DNA of 64,000 nucleotides, from assembly GCA_023846275.1 (NCBI GenBank), contig CM043870.1, positions 3,719,527-3,783,526 on the forward strand, given 5' to 3'. Shown one piece after another: positions 48,801 through 59,000 of the stretch (position 1 is the stretch's first letter; the number at the start of each line of letters is the position of its first letter). Both the position numbers and the translations under genes were made by a program. This DNA comes from Vanilla planifolia. Lineage: Eukaryota > Streptophyta > Magnoliopsida > Asparagales > Orchidaceae. The notes beneath the pieces are model-generated. The model was not told the DNA's origin, ran no database searches, and saw only the letters and a list, made by a program, of their open reading frames with translations.

Positions 48801-49382
48801 CAACCGTTTTAGGACAATGGCGCCGCGCCTAATGCCCTACCAGGTGAACGGACCCCCAATAGTTTGGGGTATAAGAAGGTTTGATTTCATCACGGCTGCG
48901 TGGAAGTCGCCGGCATCACTATTGCGAAATCGAGCAGCACCAAGTTGATCCTGTTCCATCATGGTGACGTTGAAGTCACCGCAGATGCACCAGGGAGAAT
49001 CTCCGACCATCTCGCAGGAGTCAGCGAGAAATTTCCACAAAGGTCGGCGAAGATTCCGGCAATGTTTTCCGTAGACCGCCGAGAGCCAGACATCAGAATT
49101 TGCTCCTTGAAAGGTTACCTGAACAGTCAAGGCTTGTTCGGAGAGGCGAGCTGGGCTAACCCGGCATTTGGAAGACCATAGTATCCAAATCTTTCCATTT
49201 GGGGAACTGAGGCCATCCTGCATATCGAATTTGAGGCAGAGGAGAGGTATGCTGTCGTCACCAAGGAATGGTTCAAGCAGAACGAGGACATCAATATGAT
49301 GGGAGCGGATGAGTTGTCGGAGGCGGCCCGTGGAAGCTTTGCTGGCAGCCCCGCGGATGTTCCATGAGAGGACATTAATCAT
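45873..49382 (-). pseudogene. LINE 2 ORF2 (endonuclease, RT, zf-RVT) with two stops
   Basis: The frame runs from ATG 49382 to a stop at 45873, 1169 codons without a frameshift. The endonuclease shows LSWNIRG, LVLLEPF, VYGKH, CGDFNV and SDHAPIL. The reverse transcriptase shows FRPISLCN, KLDFKAAFDN, GVRQGDPLSP and FADD (about residues 687-690). The C-terminal third has the zf-RVT pattern (CPSCPQIDTLEHIFWHC). It ends without an RNase H domain. In-frame stops are TAG at 48837-48839 (codon 182) and TGA at 47673-47675 (codon 570). Both fit single C-to-T changes from CAG and CGA. The copy cannot make a full protein as it stands. Confidence 0.92.
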
Positions 49383-50392
49383 TGGGTGTGGTAGGCGGTT
49401 TAGAGCCCGCCGCGCTTCTGGTACAAGGAGGGGAGATCACTACCTGGCCTCTGTTTTTTGCTCTGCGATTTTTGAGTTTACGGGGGGCCAACGGTGGAAA
49501 GTCCATCGTCATTTCATCGTCCGTTGCCGAGTCCATTTTCGCCTCAGGCTGCGGAGGGGGATCCAGAATGACAACGTTTATTAGATTCCCTGAATTAGTC
49601 TGCAATGTCTCCTTCCCGGAATTCTGTAGTGTCGTTGGAGACCCATTTAAGGGTGCATAAGGTGAGACAGCTTCAGCTGTTGGAGAGTGGAGAGAATTCA
49701 ACTCGTTCGTTGAAGTTGCATCTGCAATGTAGATTTCTTGGGAAGATGGAGAGGGAGTGAGAGTTGATTCAGGTCCTCTGTGCCGAATTTGTTCGGCCTG
49801 CCGGTCATTTGTAATTGAATTGTACTCCAGAGCTGTTTGGGGTAGAAGATTCGAATTATTTATGGGCTGAGTCTCTGTCTGTAGGATAGCTGGCATGGTC
49901 CTGTCCTGAATGTCGACCAGCGCCGTCTGGAGAGTGGGCCGCGCCCGCACGATGTTGTTTAGCTCTTGTCCCGACTGAAGGTCATATTGAGGAGATGATC
50001 CCGCCGATTTTGCAGGTGGCATGGGAAGCGATGTCAGAGGAGATTTGGGAGAGGAGCACTGGCCCAAATCATGAACAGGAGATCTTGGCGAGGAGCTTTC
50101 CGAGCGCGGCGAAGATACGATCGGACTCTTACCTTTATCCGAAGTGGGGCCGCCGGGCAGTGGGTTATTCCTACAGACATCTCTGCTGTGCCCAATGGTA
50201 AGGCATTGAGAGCAGTAATTTGGTTTATTCTCATAGGTAATAGGTTGCTAGAAACCGCCCACATGCACGCCGGGATGAGCCAAAATCCGAATCCGTTTAG
50301 GTAGTTCCTTAGTAACGTCAAGTTCTACGCATACCTTGGCGACGTGCGGTCGCGAGACGGACGCCGTCGCCGTATCAAGTTTCAGGGGCTTA
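49375..50392 (-). pseudogene. LINE 2 ORF1, C-terminal part
   Basis: This is the downstream part of the interrupted ORF1. It continues in frame from 52777 once the solo LTR and one copy of its target-site duplication are skipped, for a total of 500 codons. It carries the end of the DUF4283 region (VELDVTKELPKRIRI), then a CCHC zinc knuckle (CSQCLTIGHSRDVC) and a long Ser/Pro-rich tail. An in-frame TAG lies at 50248-50250 (codon 209). The terminal TAA overlaps the ORF2 start in ATGATTAA. Confidence 0.88.
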
Positions 50393-50397
50393 CCAAT
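50393..50397. repeat. 5-bp target-site duplication (left)
   Basis: CCAAT here is repeated at 52777-52781, bracketing the solo LTR. Confidence 0.85.
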
Positions 50398-52776
50398 TGT
50401 AACAGCCCTAGTTTTCTTTTATTTGTATTTTTTATATTTTTTTTATAGAAAGAGCTCTTTGAGAAGAGTCCAACGATGGTAAGTTTGTAATTTTTGGAAT
50501 TTTGGATAATTAATTATGAATTTTTAAAGTTTTGGATATATTTGTAATTTCAGGATTTCAGATCCGGGATATATCTGCAATTTAGGATTTCCGATTTAGT
50601 TTAAAATCGGATGGCGGAAGGTAGATTTGTAATTTGGAAAAGTTCAGGGGGTGTTCTGCAAAAAAAATCACGAACGTGTCGGTACAAGGCGAAATCAACA
50701 CATACGTGTCCAGCCCGGGTGAATTAATCCCCTTAAATACAGAAGTTGTTTGGAAAAGTTTTAGCGATTACGAAAAGCTGCCGGAAATTTAACGGAAGCT
50801 CGGAAGCTCGCCGGAAAAACTGCGGCAAGGTAAGATGGTTCGTTTTATTTTGCTGTATTGGGGTTCTGTTGAGTGGGGGGAGAGTAAGAGAGGCCGGCCG
50901 AATGTTTATTTTCGGCCGGAGACGTATTGGGTTGCCGAAGGAGTGGCCGGAGTTGTCGGCCGCGAGATGCGGAATATTTTTCCGGCAAATTGGTCGTCGA
51001 GGAGTGCGAAAGAAGTCGAAAGGAGCTTGGTAATTCCGGAGAGGGATTCGGGGAAAAGAGAAATTTACCGTGGAAGCGGCTAGAAGCCGCCGGACGCGAG
51101 CGGCGGCGAGGAGAGAGGGAAGCAGCGACGGGTGAGAAATAGGGATGATCCTGTTTGAACCGGTTCGGGTTAACCGAACCGGAAGGCGCCCGGTTCGGGC
51201 TGAGGCGGAGGAGAGAGAGAGGGAGAGAGGAGCGGTTCAGTCGGCTGAACCGCGGAGCTGAACCGCAGGCCGGTTCAGCGGAGGCGCGGTCCAGGCGCGG
51301 CGAGAAACAAGAGAAAAATTGGGATTTTTGGGGATTTCGGGAAGTGTTTGGCAGGGCTTTTAGAAAGCTTTTCTGCGTGCGCGGTCCAGCGGGCGGTTCA
51401 GTGCCGCGTAAGCCCATTTTTGGGATTATTTTGGGGTGTGTTTGGGAAAGCTTTTAGAAAGCAGTTTTGACTAATAAGCATATTTAAATTAATTATTTTT
51501 GTATTTTACGGGCTTGTAGGACATCAAGAAGAAGCAGAAGTGAGTAAGACAGTTGGTACAGCAAATTGAGGTAGATAAATTCGTAACCTGTGATAAAGCA
51601 CAATAGTATTTATTTATAGTTCGATACATGGTTTCTTACGGGCTGCATTACAGTTTTTCTTTACATGACTTTTATCTCATGGCTTGATATATGTTTTATG
51701 GTGTTATTTTCTGATTGAACTGAAAACATAAAAGATGACAAAAAGGAAATTGAAACAAAAAGCATAATATGAGATAAAATATAATTGGTTGGACATATTG
51801 ATATGGTTTTGGCATATTTATCACATGTGTGACATGGTTGGAAAATAAAAATTGAAAATTGGATTCCTGGAGACATTATCCTCACCACTAGGCCTAGTGG
51901 ATGAGATCGCAGGGTATCGATCTTCGGATCAGATATCTGCCTAGTGTGTATGTGTACCATGACCTTCGTATATATTGATGACACCAGGCCTAGCGGATGT
52001 GATCGCAGGGTATCAGTACTATACCTGCCTGGTGGCACTAGGCCTAGCGGATGAGATTGCAGGGTATCGGTCTTCGGATCAGATATCTGCCTAGTGTTAT
52101 GACTGGATGGATGCCGGCTGAAGGTCATTTGATATGATGATTAGATCCAGAGGATAATGATTCAGAAGGGAATCGGGCCCAGTAAGTATATAACATATAA
52201 AATAATGGAAATGGAAATTTGGTATACATGTTTATCTGGTTTACTTTTGATACTGCATGACATTTGATAAGAAGGTATTCATATGGTTTATTTTTCACCG
52301 CTTATGAGATGGATTTTGTTTTATCATGTTTCACGGCTTGTCTTTTATATCTGGAGATTTATTTTACTTGGTTACATAATGGATTTATCTGCTGAGATAT
52401 ATATGTCTCATTAGTGCTTTATCACAGGTCATGTATCCACTACACCGAGAACTGGGGATTATAATAGTACAGGAGAGGACTATACTCCTGACATGTGAGA
52501 GGGGATAGATTTATGGTGGGAGTGGATTTGGTTTCATTTTGGTACTTCAGTTTTGTGGTTTATTGTATATATATACAGTTTAATATACACATGTTTTCAT
52601 TTCAGCTCCATGGTATGGATATGGTTAAAATGTTTTAAAAAATATACCAGATTGGTTCGAGGGTTAGAATTGTCTCACCGTCGGGTCCCCACCTAGGCAT
52701 GGTTTGTCCTCACTCGAGATTATTTCTTATGCAGCATCCTTAATTTACTGTAGTTGGTAAGGTGGGGTGCCTGACA
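50398..52776 (+). mobile_element. Solo LTR (2379 bp), Ty3/gypsy-like, inside LINE 2 ORF1
   Basis: The element starts TGTAACAGCCC and ends GGGGTGCCTGACA, so it has the TG...CA ends of an LTR, and it is flanked by a 5-bp CCAAT duplication. No internal retroelement genes remain, which is the mark of LTR-LTR recombination. Length and the TGTAAC..CCC start fit the long LTRs of the plant Tekay/Del chromovirus group; the family call is inference. A TATA-like 'cttaaata' near 50732 precedes a GC-rich leader (about 50760-51420), and three hairpin repeats lie at 51886-52096. Removing the LTR and one CCAAT restores the ORF1 frame exactly. Confidence 0.9.
51886..52096 (+). repeat. Three hairpin modules in the solo LTR
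   Basis: Modules lie at 51886-51946, 51982-52034 and 52036-52096. Each begins and ends with complementary 8-bp arms. Arms are CACTAGGC/GCCTAGTG in modules 1 and 3 and CACCAGGC/GCCTGGTG in module 2, a compensated change. Modules 1 and 3 also carry an inner stem closed by a cUUCGg tetraloop (GATCTTCGGATC; GGTCTTCGGATC with one G-U pair). A shared 'ggatg-gat-gcagggtatc' core lies on the 5' side. Confidence 0.85.
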
Positions 52777-52781
52777 CCAAT
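52777..52781. repeat. 5-bp target-site duplication (right)
   Basis: CCAAT, identical to 50393-50397. It is also part of the LINE ORF1 coding sequence. Confidence 0.85.
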
Positions 52782-53258
52782 GGCCGCCGCCATTGAGAAT
52801 AGAATAGCTTTGTCGAAGAGATGCAGCGGCAGGTTAGCGAAGGAGATCCAGACAGGGGCAGTCGTCGGCTCAGCTTCGAAGCGAAATTCCGGCGACCATT
52901 TTAGCAGTCGCATTGGGAATTTGAGTATGTACCAGATGGTTTTGAGCCAACAGAACAAATAGTCTTCTTCGAGTGCAAATCGAAGGATGACATGCCGGGA
53001 ATTGAGGAGCCCGACAGTGACCACACCGCGGAAGCCGGCTTTGGCCAGGGACGAGCGAATGACTTCCAGAGTTGGGCGGCCGTGGGAAAATTTGCCTACC
53101 AGTGCGAGTTTGAAGGGTTCAGCCAGCTTCGTGACCTCCTCCGGCGAGACCGTAATCTCAGGCTCTCCATGGAAAACAGTAGCACGACGTGGTTTGCACG
53201 GTGGGGGCCTGGCACCCCCACCTAGCACCTCAACGAAGGATCTGTTAGCAGACCCCAT
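52777..53258 (-). pseudogene. LINE 2 ORF1, N-terminal part
   Basis: This part runs from ATG 53258 (MGSANRSFVEVLGGG) to the solo LTR. A stop lies upstream of an earlier GTG at 53375, so this ATG is the first usable start. It encodes the front of a DUF4283-type RNA-binding domain, with LVGKFSHGRPTLEVIRSSL, HVILRF, LKWSPEFRFE and APVWISFANLPLHLFDKAIL. It resumes at 50392 beyond the LTR. Confidence 0.88.
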
Positions 53259-53630
53259 AGTTAGAACATGGTTCCTACTCCGGCCGAAGCCAGAGACGAA
53301 AGGAGTACGGACGGACGCCTTCGAGATTCTCGATGGAGTAGACGCAGTCCGTTCGGGCTCCAACGGCCACCTCACACCTCAGCTCAGGAGGAGCAGTGAC
53401 TAAGTCTGCTTCGAGGTGGGGGAAGAGAAATGTCTCCAGGTGTATATATCATCAGTTATCATCTCCATTTGTTTGTACTCTCCGACAAACGCCGCCACGC
53501 CGCATGAGGATATTGATGAGTAGTGGCACCTCGTTCTCTGTGAGTTGACTTATCTCTCGACTTCGGATCAACAATCCTGGAATCGTATGATTTCAGATTG
53601 AACTTCGGTTGTCAAGTCGTCGCTGAAGAG

Positions 53631-53858
53631 ATGGACGGCGGTGTTGGTGGAGGAGGGGCCGCAGGTGTGGCGAGCGTTTGCGTTCTGCCGCCTTTCCTTA
53701 GCAAGACATACGACGTGGTGGATGACCCTGCGACGGATTTGATCGTATCGTGGGGGCAGGGGAATAAAACCTTCGTTGTGTGGAACCCGCAGGAGTTCGC
53801 TCGTGACCTCCTTCCCAAGTACTTCAAGCACAACAACTTCTCCAGCTTTAATCAATGA
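53631..53858 (+). pseudogene. Heat shock factor, 5' fragment cut inside the DNA-binding domain
   Basis: From ATG 53631, 73 residues match a class A plant heat shock factor. A Gly-rich start is followed by [52 protein letters not shown]. The family continues with VRQLNTYGFRK; here the frame reads two unrelated codons and TGA. The break lies before the conserved intron position of the family and shows no donor, so this is not normal splicing. The recognition helix, oligomerisation domain and activation domain are missing. No exon 2 (FRKVDPDRWEFA-like) was found up to 62521. A possible acceptor at 53596 and the LINE just upstream suggest that the leader was also disrupted. It most resembles the A1 subclass; subclass is uncertain. 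Confidence 0.82.
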
Positions 53859-54672
53859 GTTATTACATATATTTTTTTATCTTAGATACACATGAGAAAG
53901 AATTAGGTAATGTTTAAAAATCTTTCTATAAAATAGTACAAAATCATAAAAAAAAAAAAAAAAAAAAAAAATAAAAACTTGCTCAATTAAATTAAAAATA
54001 AAACTTAAAGATATAATATTGAATTTATAGATTTAAAAATATTATTTGAATTAGTATTGAGTAATCATAGAATTATAATAATTTTTAATTAAGCATTTAA
54101 TCAATTATCTATAAGAAGTCAAAAGAAAAGAAAAGTTAATATAAGAATTTTCACAAGAAAAATAGGTAGGTAAATTTTAAATAATTATAATATAAGTATA
54201 ATGTTATGTTATGATTATTTGGTATTTGGTATTATTATATATTATCTTTTTTTCATAATATTCTACTTTATTATAACATGTTATGAGATGAAAAATAAAA
54301 ATTGAGAATAAAAAATAATTGATCAATTTAGTGATGCTAATGATGTGGAATATGAAAATTAAATAAGAAAGAAAAAATTATATAAGAAATAAGAATTAAG
54401 ACTACGTGAGTATTTTATATAATTCAAGCTATATGAGTTTTATTTCGATGATTCTATCAATGACGATATTGATGTATCATAGATATATTATAACTAGAAT
54501 GAGTAAAAAAATAATGATATTTATCCAATTATAATAACTTTAGTTGTCATAATTTGTGATTACTATGAGTAGGATGAGATAATATGTTATAACATGATAC
54601 CATTAACATCAGACTTCTTATGATTTATGATAAAGTTGTTTACCAAGTTATTTATTATGTGATCTTACAGTT
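53859..54672. other. AT-rich intergenic DNA right of the HSF fragment
   Basis: This segment starts exactly where homology to heat shock factors stops. It includes a poly(A) run at about 53949-53970 and otherwise low-complexity sequence. No gene is visible. Confidence 0.5.
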
Positions 54673-55369
54673 AGAGATGGGATCTACTATGATGTAGACA
54701 TGATATATGATGAGTTGCTTACTATGTGATATTATTACTACAGATGAGATCTGTTATGATATGAATATGATATATGATAGGCTTCTTATAATGTTATATT
54801 ATAATTAGAAATGAGGTCCACTATAATGTAGACTTGATATATGATGAGCTATTGGCTGTATAATCTTACAACTAGAGATAATATTTATTATGATATGATA
54901 TATGATAAGCTGTTTATTATGTGATCTTCTAGCTAGAGACGAGATCCATTATAATGGATATGATATATGATGATCTGCTTATTATGTGATGTTAGAACTA
55001 GAGACGAGATTTGCTATGATATGAATATAATATATTATGAACTATTTTCTATGTGATATTATAATTATAGATGACATATGCTCTGATACAAACATAATAT
55101 GTGAAGAATTAGTTATTGTATGATCTTATAGCTAGAGATAAGATATACTATTATACAAACATGATATATGATGAGTTATTTACTATGTGATATCGAGTTA
55201 GAAATGAGATCTGAGATGATACAAATATAATATATGACAAACTAGTTATTATGTGATATTGTACTTAGAGATGAGATCCTCTATGATGTAGATATGATAT
55301 ATAATAAGCTACTTATTATGTGATCTTATAATTAGAGATGGGATCCATTATGAGATAGACATGATGTGG
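54673..55369. repeat. Diverged minisatellite, unit about 67 bp, ten and a half copies
   Basis: Each unit begins 'agagatgagatc' or a variant, then 'tatgat', 'gatatgatatatgat', 'gct-ttattatgtgat' and ends 'ttataact'. Ten full units of about 61-70 bp and a partial one are seen, with roughly every unit differing at several positions. No spacers separate them. Confidence 0.85.
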
Positions 55370-56526
55370 TATACTTATAGGTTGGGTCTATATGCTATGA
55401 TGTGATATCAGATGGTATGATATGAGATATATATGTTATGTTCTTAATGTAAACATAACAAATATATCTCTCTAAAGCTAAACAATTTATAATAAAGTGT
55501 GATCTTTTATGTTCCAAATTTAACTTCACATTGACGAATCTTCCAAACTATACTAATGGAGACTAGTTTAAGCCAAATTAAGTTTCTTTAGTTTCGCTAC
55601 AACATCCTCATCAGTCTTTCATTCAAAACCAACATAAAACGTCCATGTAATTTTCCTTTTTAAGACTACCATGCAATAATACATTGTTGATATCAAATTG
55701 CAACATTTTTTTTTATTGAAGTTGATAATTAAAAATAATAAAACTCTCACTTTATTCATTTTATCAATTGGAGCAAATATCTTCAAATAATCCACTCCAT
55801 ATATTTAGATATATATACTTTGGCAACAAATATCACTTTATATTTGTGACATCTCAACTTTCCTAGTGAGAATTGTTGTAAACTAAGGCAAAGCTCTCAC
55901 TTGGGTCTTTCCAAAAGGGGCTTCATCTTTCAAGGTTTTACAAATTCATATATACAACCCAAGATCACCTTTATGATAACTAATGTACAAGTATTCCTCT
56001 TCACTCATACCTTTAAGATGTTTATAGACCTCTTTAGGATACGTCACACATTCTTATTAATAGACAATACCGAGGGTTATTACCACACATTGATGAGTAG
56101 CAAAGTTGGTGTTGAAATAATAATGTGATGTTGTAATCTTATTTGGGAGGCATTATTATGATTAAAAATAAAAGCTCTCATTTAAGGTTTGTTATGCTTA
56201 AAATGGTTATCATCTTTCACTATTTTCATTAGTTTAAATACATAATTCAAGATCACCCTCATAATGGCCAACATAAGATTATCCTTCATTACTCTTATTT
56301 CTAAGATATTTATAAATTTCTTTAGGTTTTGTCACATATTTTTTATTTTGTATGCAATTGTTAGGATTATGCTAGACATTGGTCTTATAAAAAAGTTGAC
56401 TTTGATATTATAATGTGATATTTGTTTTTATTATTGATGATATATTATCCCAATCACGATAATACCTTATTAGTAAGACTAAATATTATATAATTGTTTC
56501 ATTTATTATCTAAAAGATTATATTTA

Positions 56527-56572
<46 letters not shown>

Positions 56573-57229
56573 TTAATAAAAAAATATATTTTTTATATTA
56601 TTTAATATTTTTTAGCATAAAATGTTAATAGTAGGTATTTCAATATGTCAAAATTTCACAATGCCACTAATACAGAATCAAACGGAATACCTAATGAATT
56701 TTAAAACATGTAATGTAGAATTCAACCAATACAATAAATATGATCAAAATTTTTTTAATGACTTAATAATCTAACTTAAAGAAGTAATAGCCAATTTAAC
56801 TAATAATCTAACCAACCTTATCCATATGATCATTTGGAAGATCATTATGTACTTAAAGATCGGATAAAACACCATCTCATAAAAATTAGAAAAATAATTA
56901 TGTAAAAATTTACAATATACTTATAATTGAAAGGCCAACTTTTGATAATATTTATAATATTAGTAGTATAATATCTAAAAAATTATAAAATAATTAATTT
57001 GTATTAATACTTAAAAATTAATTTTAAGTATATAAAATTATGTTTAAAATATATAAAAAATAATTAAAAAAAATATATACAAATATTTTTATATAGAATT
57101 TGTTAAGATAAATCTAATAAATCTAATGACATCTGTTTGGACTTGATAGGAGAATATTTGAAATTATCACAAATTATTAAAATTGAAAGTAATTAAGAAA
57201 TTAAAATATCACAGAAACAAATATTATGT
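55370..57229. other. AT-rich intergenic DNA
   Basis: No gene is recognisable. The stretches 55850-56150 and 56180-56450 look like diverged copies of each other: shared 'agctctcact', 'catctttca', 'cccaagatcacc' and 'tttatagacctctttagg' words, and 'tgatgttgtaatcttattt' or similar at the end. They suggest a roughly 300-bp old tandem duplication. Confidence 0.45.
56531..56568. repeat. (AT)19 microsatellite
   Basis: A perfect AT dinucleotide run in AT-rich intergenic DNA. Confidence 0.9.
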
Positions 57230-59000
57230 GCGTGGTTCAACCAAATTCATTTACAAACCTTCCACTCGTTCAATAACCTAATTTGCTCTCTGGGAAACCC
57301 TTTTTAGCGTTCGAGTTGGCCGATCTTCGCACGGGAAATCTCCACAGCCAATTCCTTTCTTAGCGGCTCACTGCCTAGACGCTCACCAGTTTACGACGGA
57401 CAAGAGGAGAAGTAAGGCCGCGACCTTGTCGTGGGAAGCATCGGCGGCGAAATTGGGAAAGATCCGGCGACTTGGGCGCCGTGGAGACGAGATACGGTCG
57501 GGGGAGGCTTCTGGTAAGGTCATTCCGTTGATTGGAAAAGTCTCGCAATTCTCGAGAGATTAGGGTACGCGGGAGCAGAGAGCCGGTTCTCAAGAGAAAC
57601 GAGAGAGTTAAAAGAGGGGGCCGGATGTGAGAGAGAAAGAAAAAAAAGAGAGAGCGAGTGAAAGAGGTGAGGGAAAGAAGAGAGAAAGATAAAATAATAA
57701 ACAGATGAGAGAGAAAAATGGAAGAGAGAAGTAAATAGGTGAGAGAAATAGAAGAATGAAAGAAAAAAAAAGAAAAGAGAGAACATACAAAGAGAAAGAA
57801 GATAAAGAAAAATTGAAAATTAGTGTTTATAGAAGAAATTGGTTGATTCTGAAAAGAAAGTTGACGTCTGTTCTTGACATGATATCATATGTTTACTATA
57901 ATATTTTAGCATTATTATGTCATAGGAATTTTTAAATTGAACATGTGAATAATATTGTATATAGTGATAGATTTGCATAATTTTATCTGCAAGATGAGAT
58001 GATAATGTAATGTATGCTTGAAATATGCTATTTTGGACACAATTTATGAAAATGAATGATGGTTATTTATTGATGTATTGAATAGTATGAATATTGGAGT
58101 TATATATAATGTTTCTTAATAATTTTGTTAAAAGTTATTTGTGAAATGATGCATATCACATGTCGAGCATGAATGTATTGTGGAATAATATGTGTTACAT
58201 ATTGAGTATGTGGACATTACGAAATGATGTGCGTTAGATGATTAAACATGCACATGGTACAAGGAATAACATTGCATATTGAATATACGACATGATAAAA
58301 TGAGTTTCATATGTTGATCATTCAAATATGTTATGGCATCACATTGAGTTATACAAGTCTCATGACCTGTTAAGCTTTTTATATTAACTTTGTAAGCTTT
58401 GAAAAATGCATAGCATTGCATGTAAGATATGCAAAACAAATGGAAATACATGTATTATAAAAAAAGGATTGCTATTAAAGGAGGTTTGAGTGGTTAATAA
58501 ACCATGAGAAATATAAATGGTTTGAAATACTTGAGTGGTTAATAAATTATGTGAAATAAGAGAATGATAAAAATTGCAGTTGAAAAAGAAAGGAAATTGG
58601 CTACTGAATATGTGAACTAAGTGACAAATAAAAGTTTTGAATTATCGAGAAATATCGACGTTTATGATTTTCGTGTCGAGATTTTGTTATTGACCTTCGG
58701 TTTTGAATTAAATTTCTTACGAGGTACTTTTATTTTTATTTATTTCTATAATATATATTATGCTCACTCATTTTGGGTATTGGATTTCTTAGATTTATGA
58801 TTTTTTTGGTAGCTAAATAAATTTTCAAAAATGATGGTTTTAAGAAAGTATGTTGTAAATTTTCAGATGTTATATTTGAGTGGATGTTATAAATAACTGT
58901 GTAGGATATATTTGTTGTAATATGATATATATGTATATGAAAATACAATTGAAATATAATGAGGGTTTTGTTTATTTGGAATTTGAAAATTTGAGAAAAA
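57230..59000 (+). mobile_element. LTR-like block, unresolved ends
   Basis: A GC-rich leader (about 57290-57600) is followed by purine-rich GA sequence, a degenerate 39-40-bp repeat array and an AT-rich tail with 'ttatgctcactcat' (about 58757-58770). The same order occurs in the solo LTR at 50398-52776 (GC-rich leader, internal repeats, 'cctcactcgag'-type tail). I infer a diverged LTR of the same general type. No TG/CA ends or target duplication were found. Confidence 0.35.
58144..58350. repeat. Degenerate array, unit about 39-40 bp, five copies
   Basis: Units share 'aatgatgtg', a 'catattgag-atg' middle and a 'tgtgg' or similar end. Divergence is high. The array sits inside the LTR-like block. 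Confidence 0.5.

Larger units (their letters stand above)
45772..53560 (-). mobile_element. Second LINE (L1 type, no RNase H), split by a solo LTR
   Basis: This is a minus-strand non-LTR retrotransposon ending in a 36-nt poly(A) tail (T-run 45772-45807 on the plus strand). ORF1 (53258 down to 49375) and ORF2 (49382 down to 45873) overlap by 8 nt. A 2379-bp solo LTR lies inside ORF1. Without the LTR the element is about 5.4 kb. No frameshift is found in either ORF; three in-frame stops are. The 5' boundary lies between about 53400 and 53590. I could not find a matching target-site duplication, so the left end on the minus strand is approximate. The lineage differs from the first LINE, whose ORF2 carries RNase H. 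Confidence 0.88.

Noticed and set aside
50845..51457. Open frames on both strands in a GC-rich block
   Set aside because: The block is the leader part of the solo LTR, and neither frame shows a known domain; composition alone keeps the frames open.
53520..53600. A target-site duplication for LINE 2 matching the flank at 45757-45771
   Set aside because: The nearest resemblance ('gaatcattgag' against 'gaatcgtatga') is imperfect and misplaced, so the LINE 5' end was left approximate.
54673..55369. CRISPR-like regular repeats
   Set aside because: The units are contiguous, diverged and about 67 bp with no unique spacers, and the DNA is from a plant nucleus; it is a minisatellite.
57520..57790. 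Minus-strand frames rich in Phe, Leu and Ser
   Set aside because: They come from a purine-rich low-complexity run; the apparent transmembrane character is a by-product of CT repeats.
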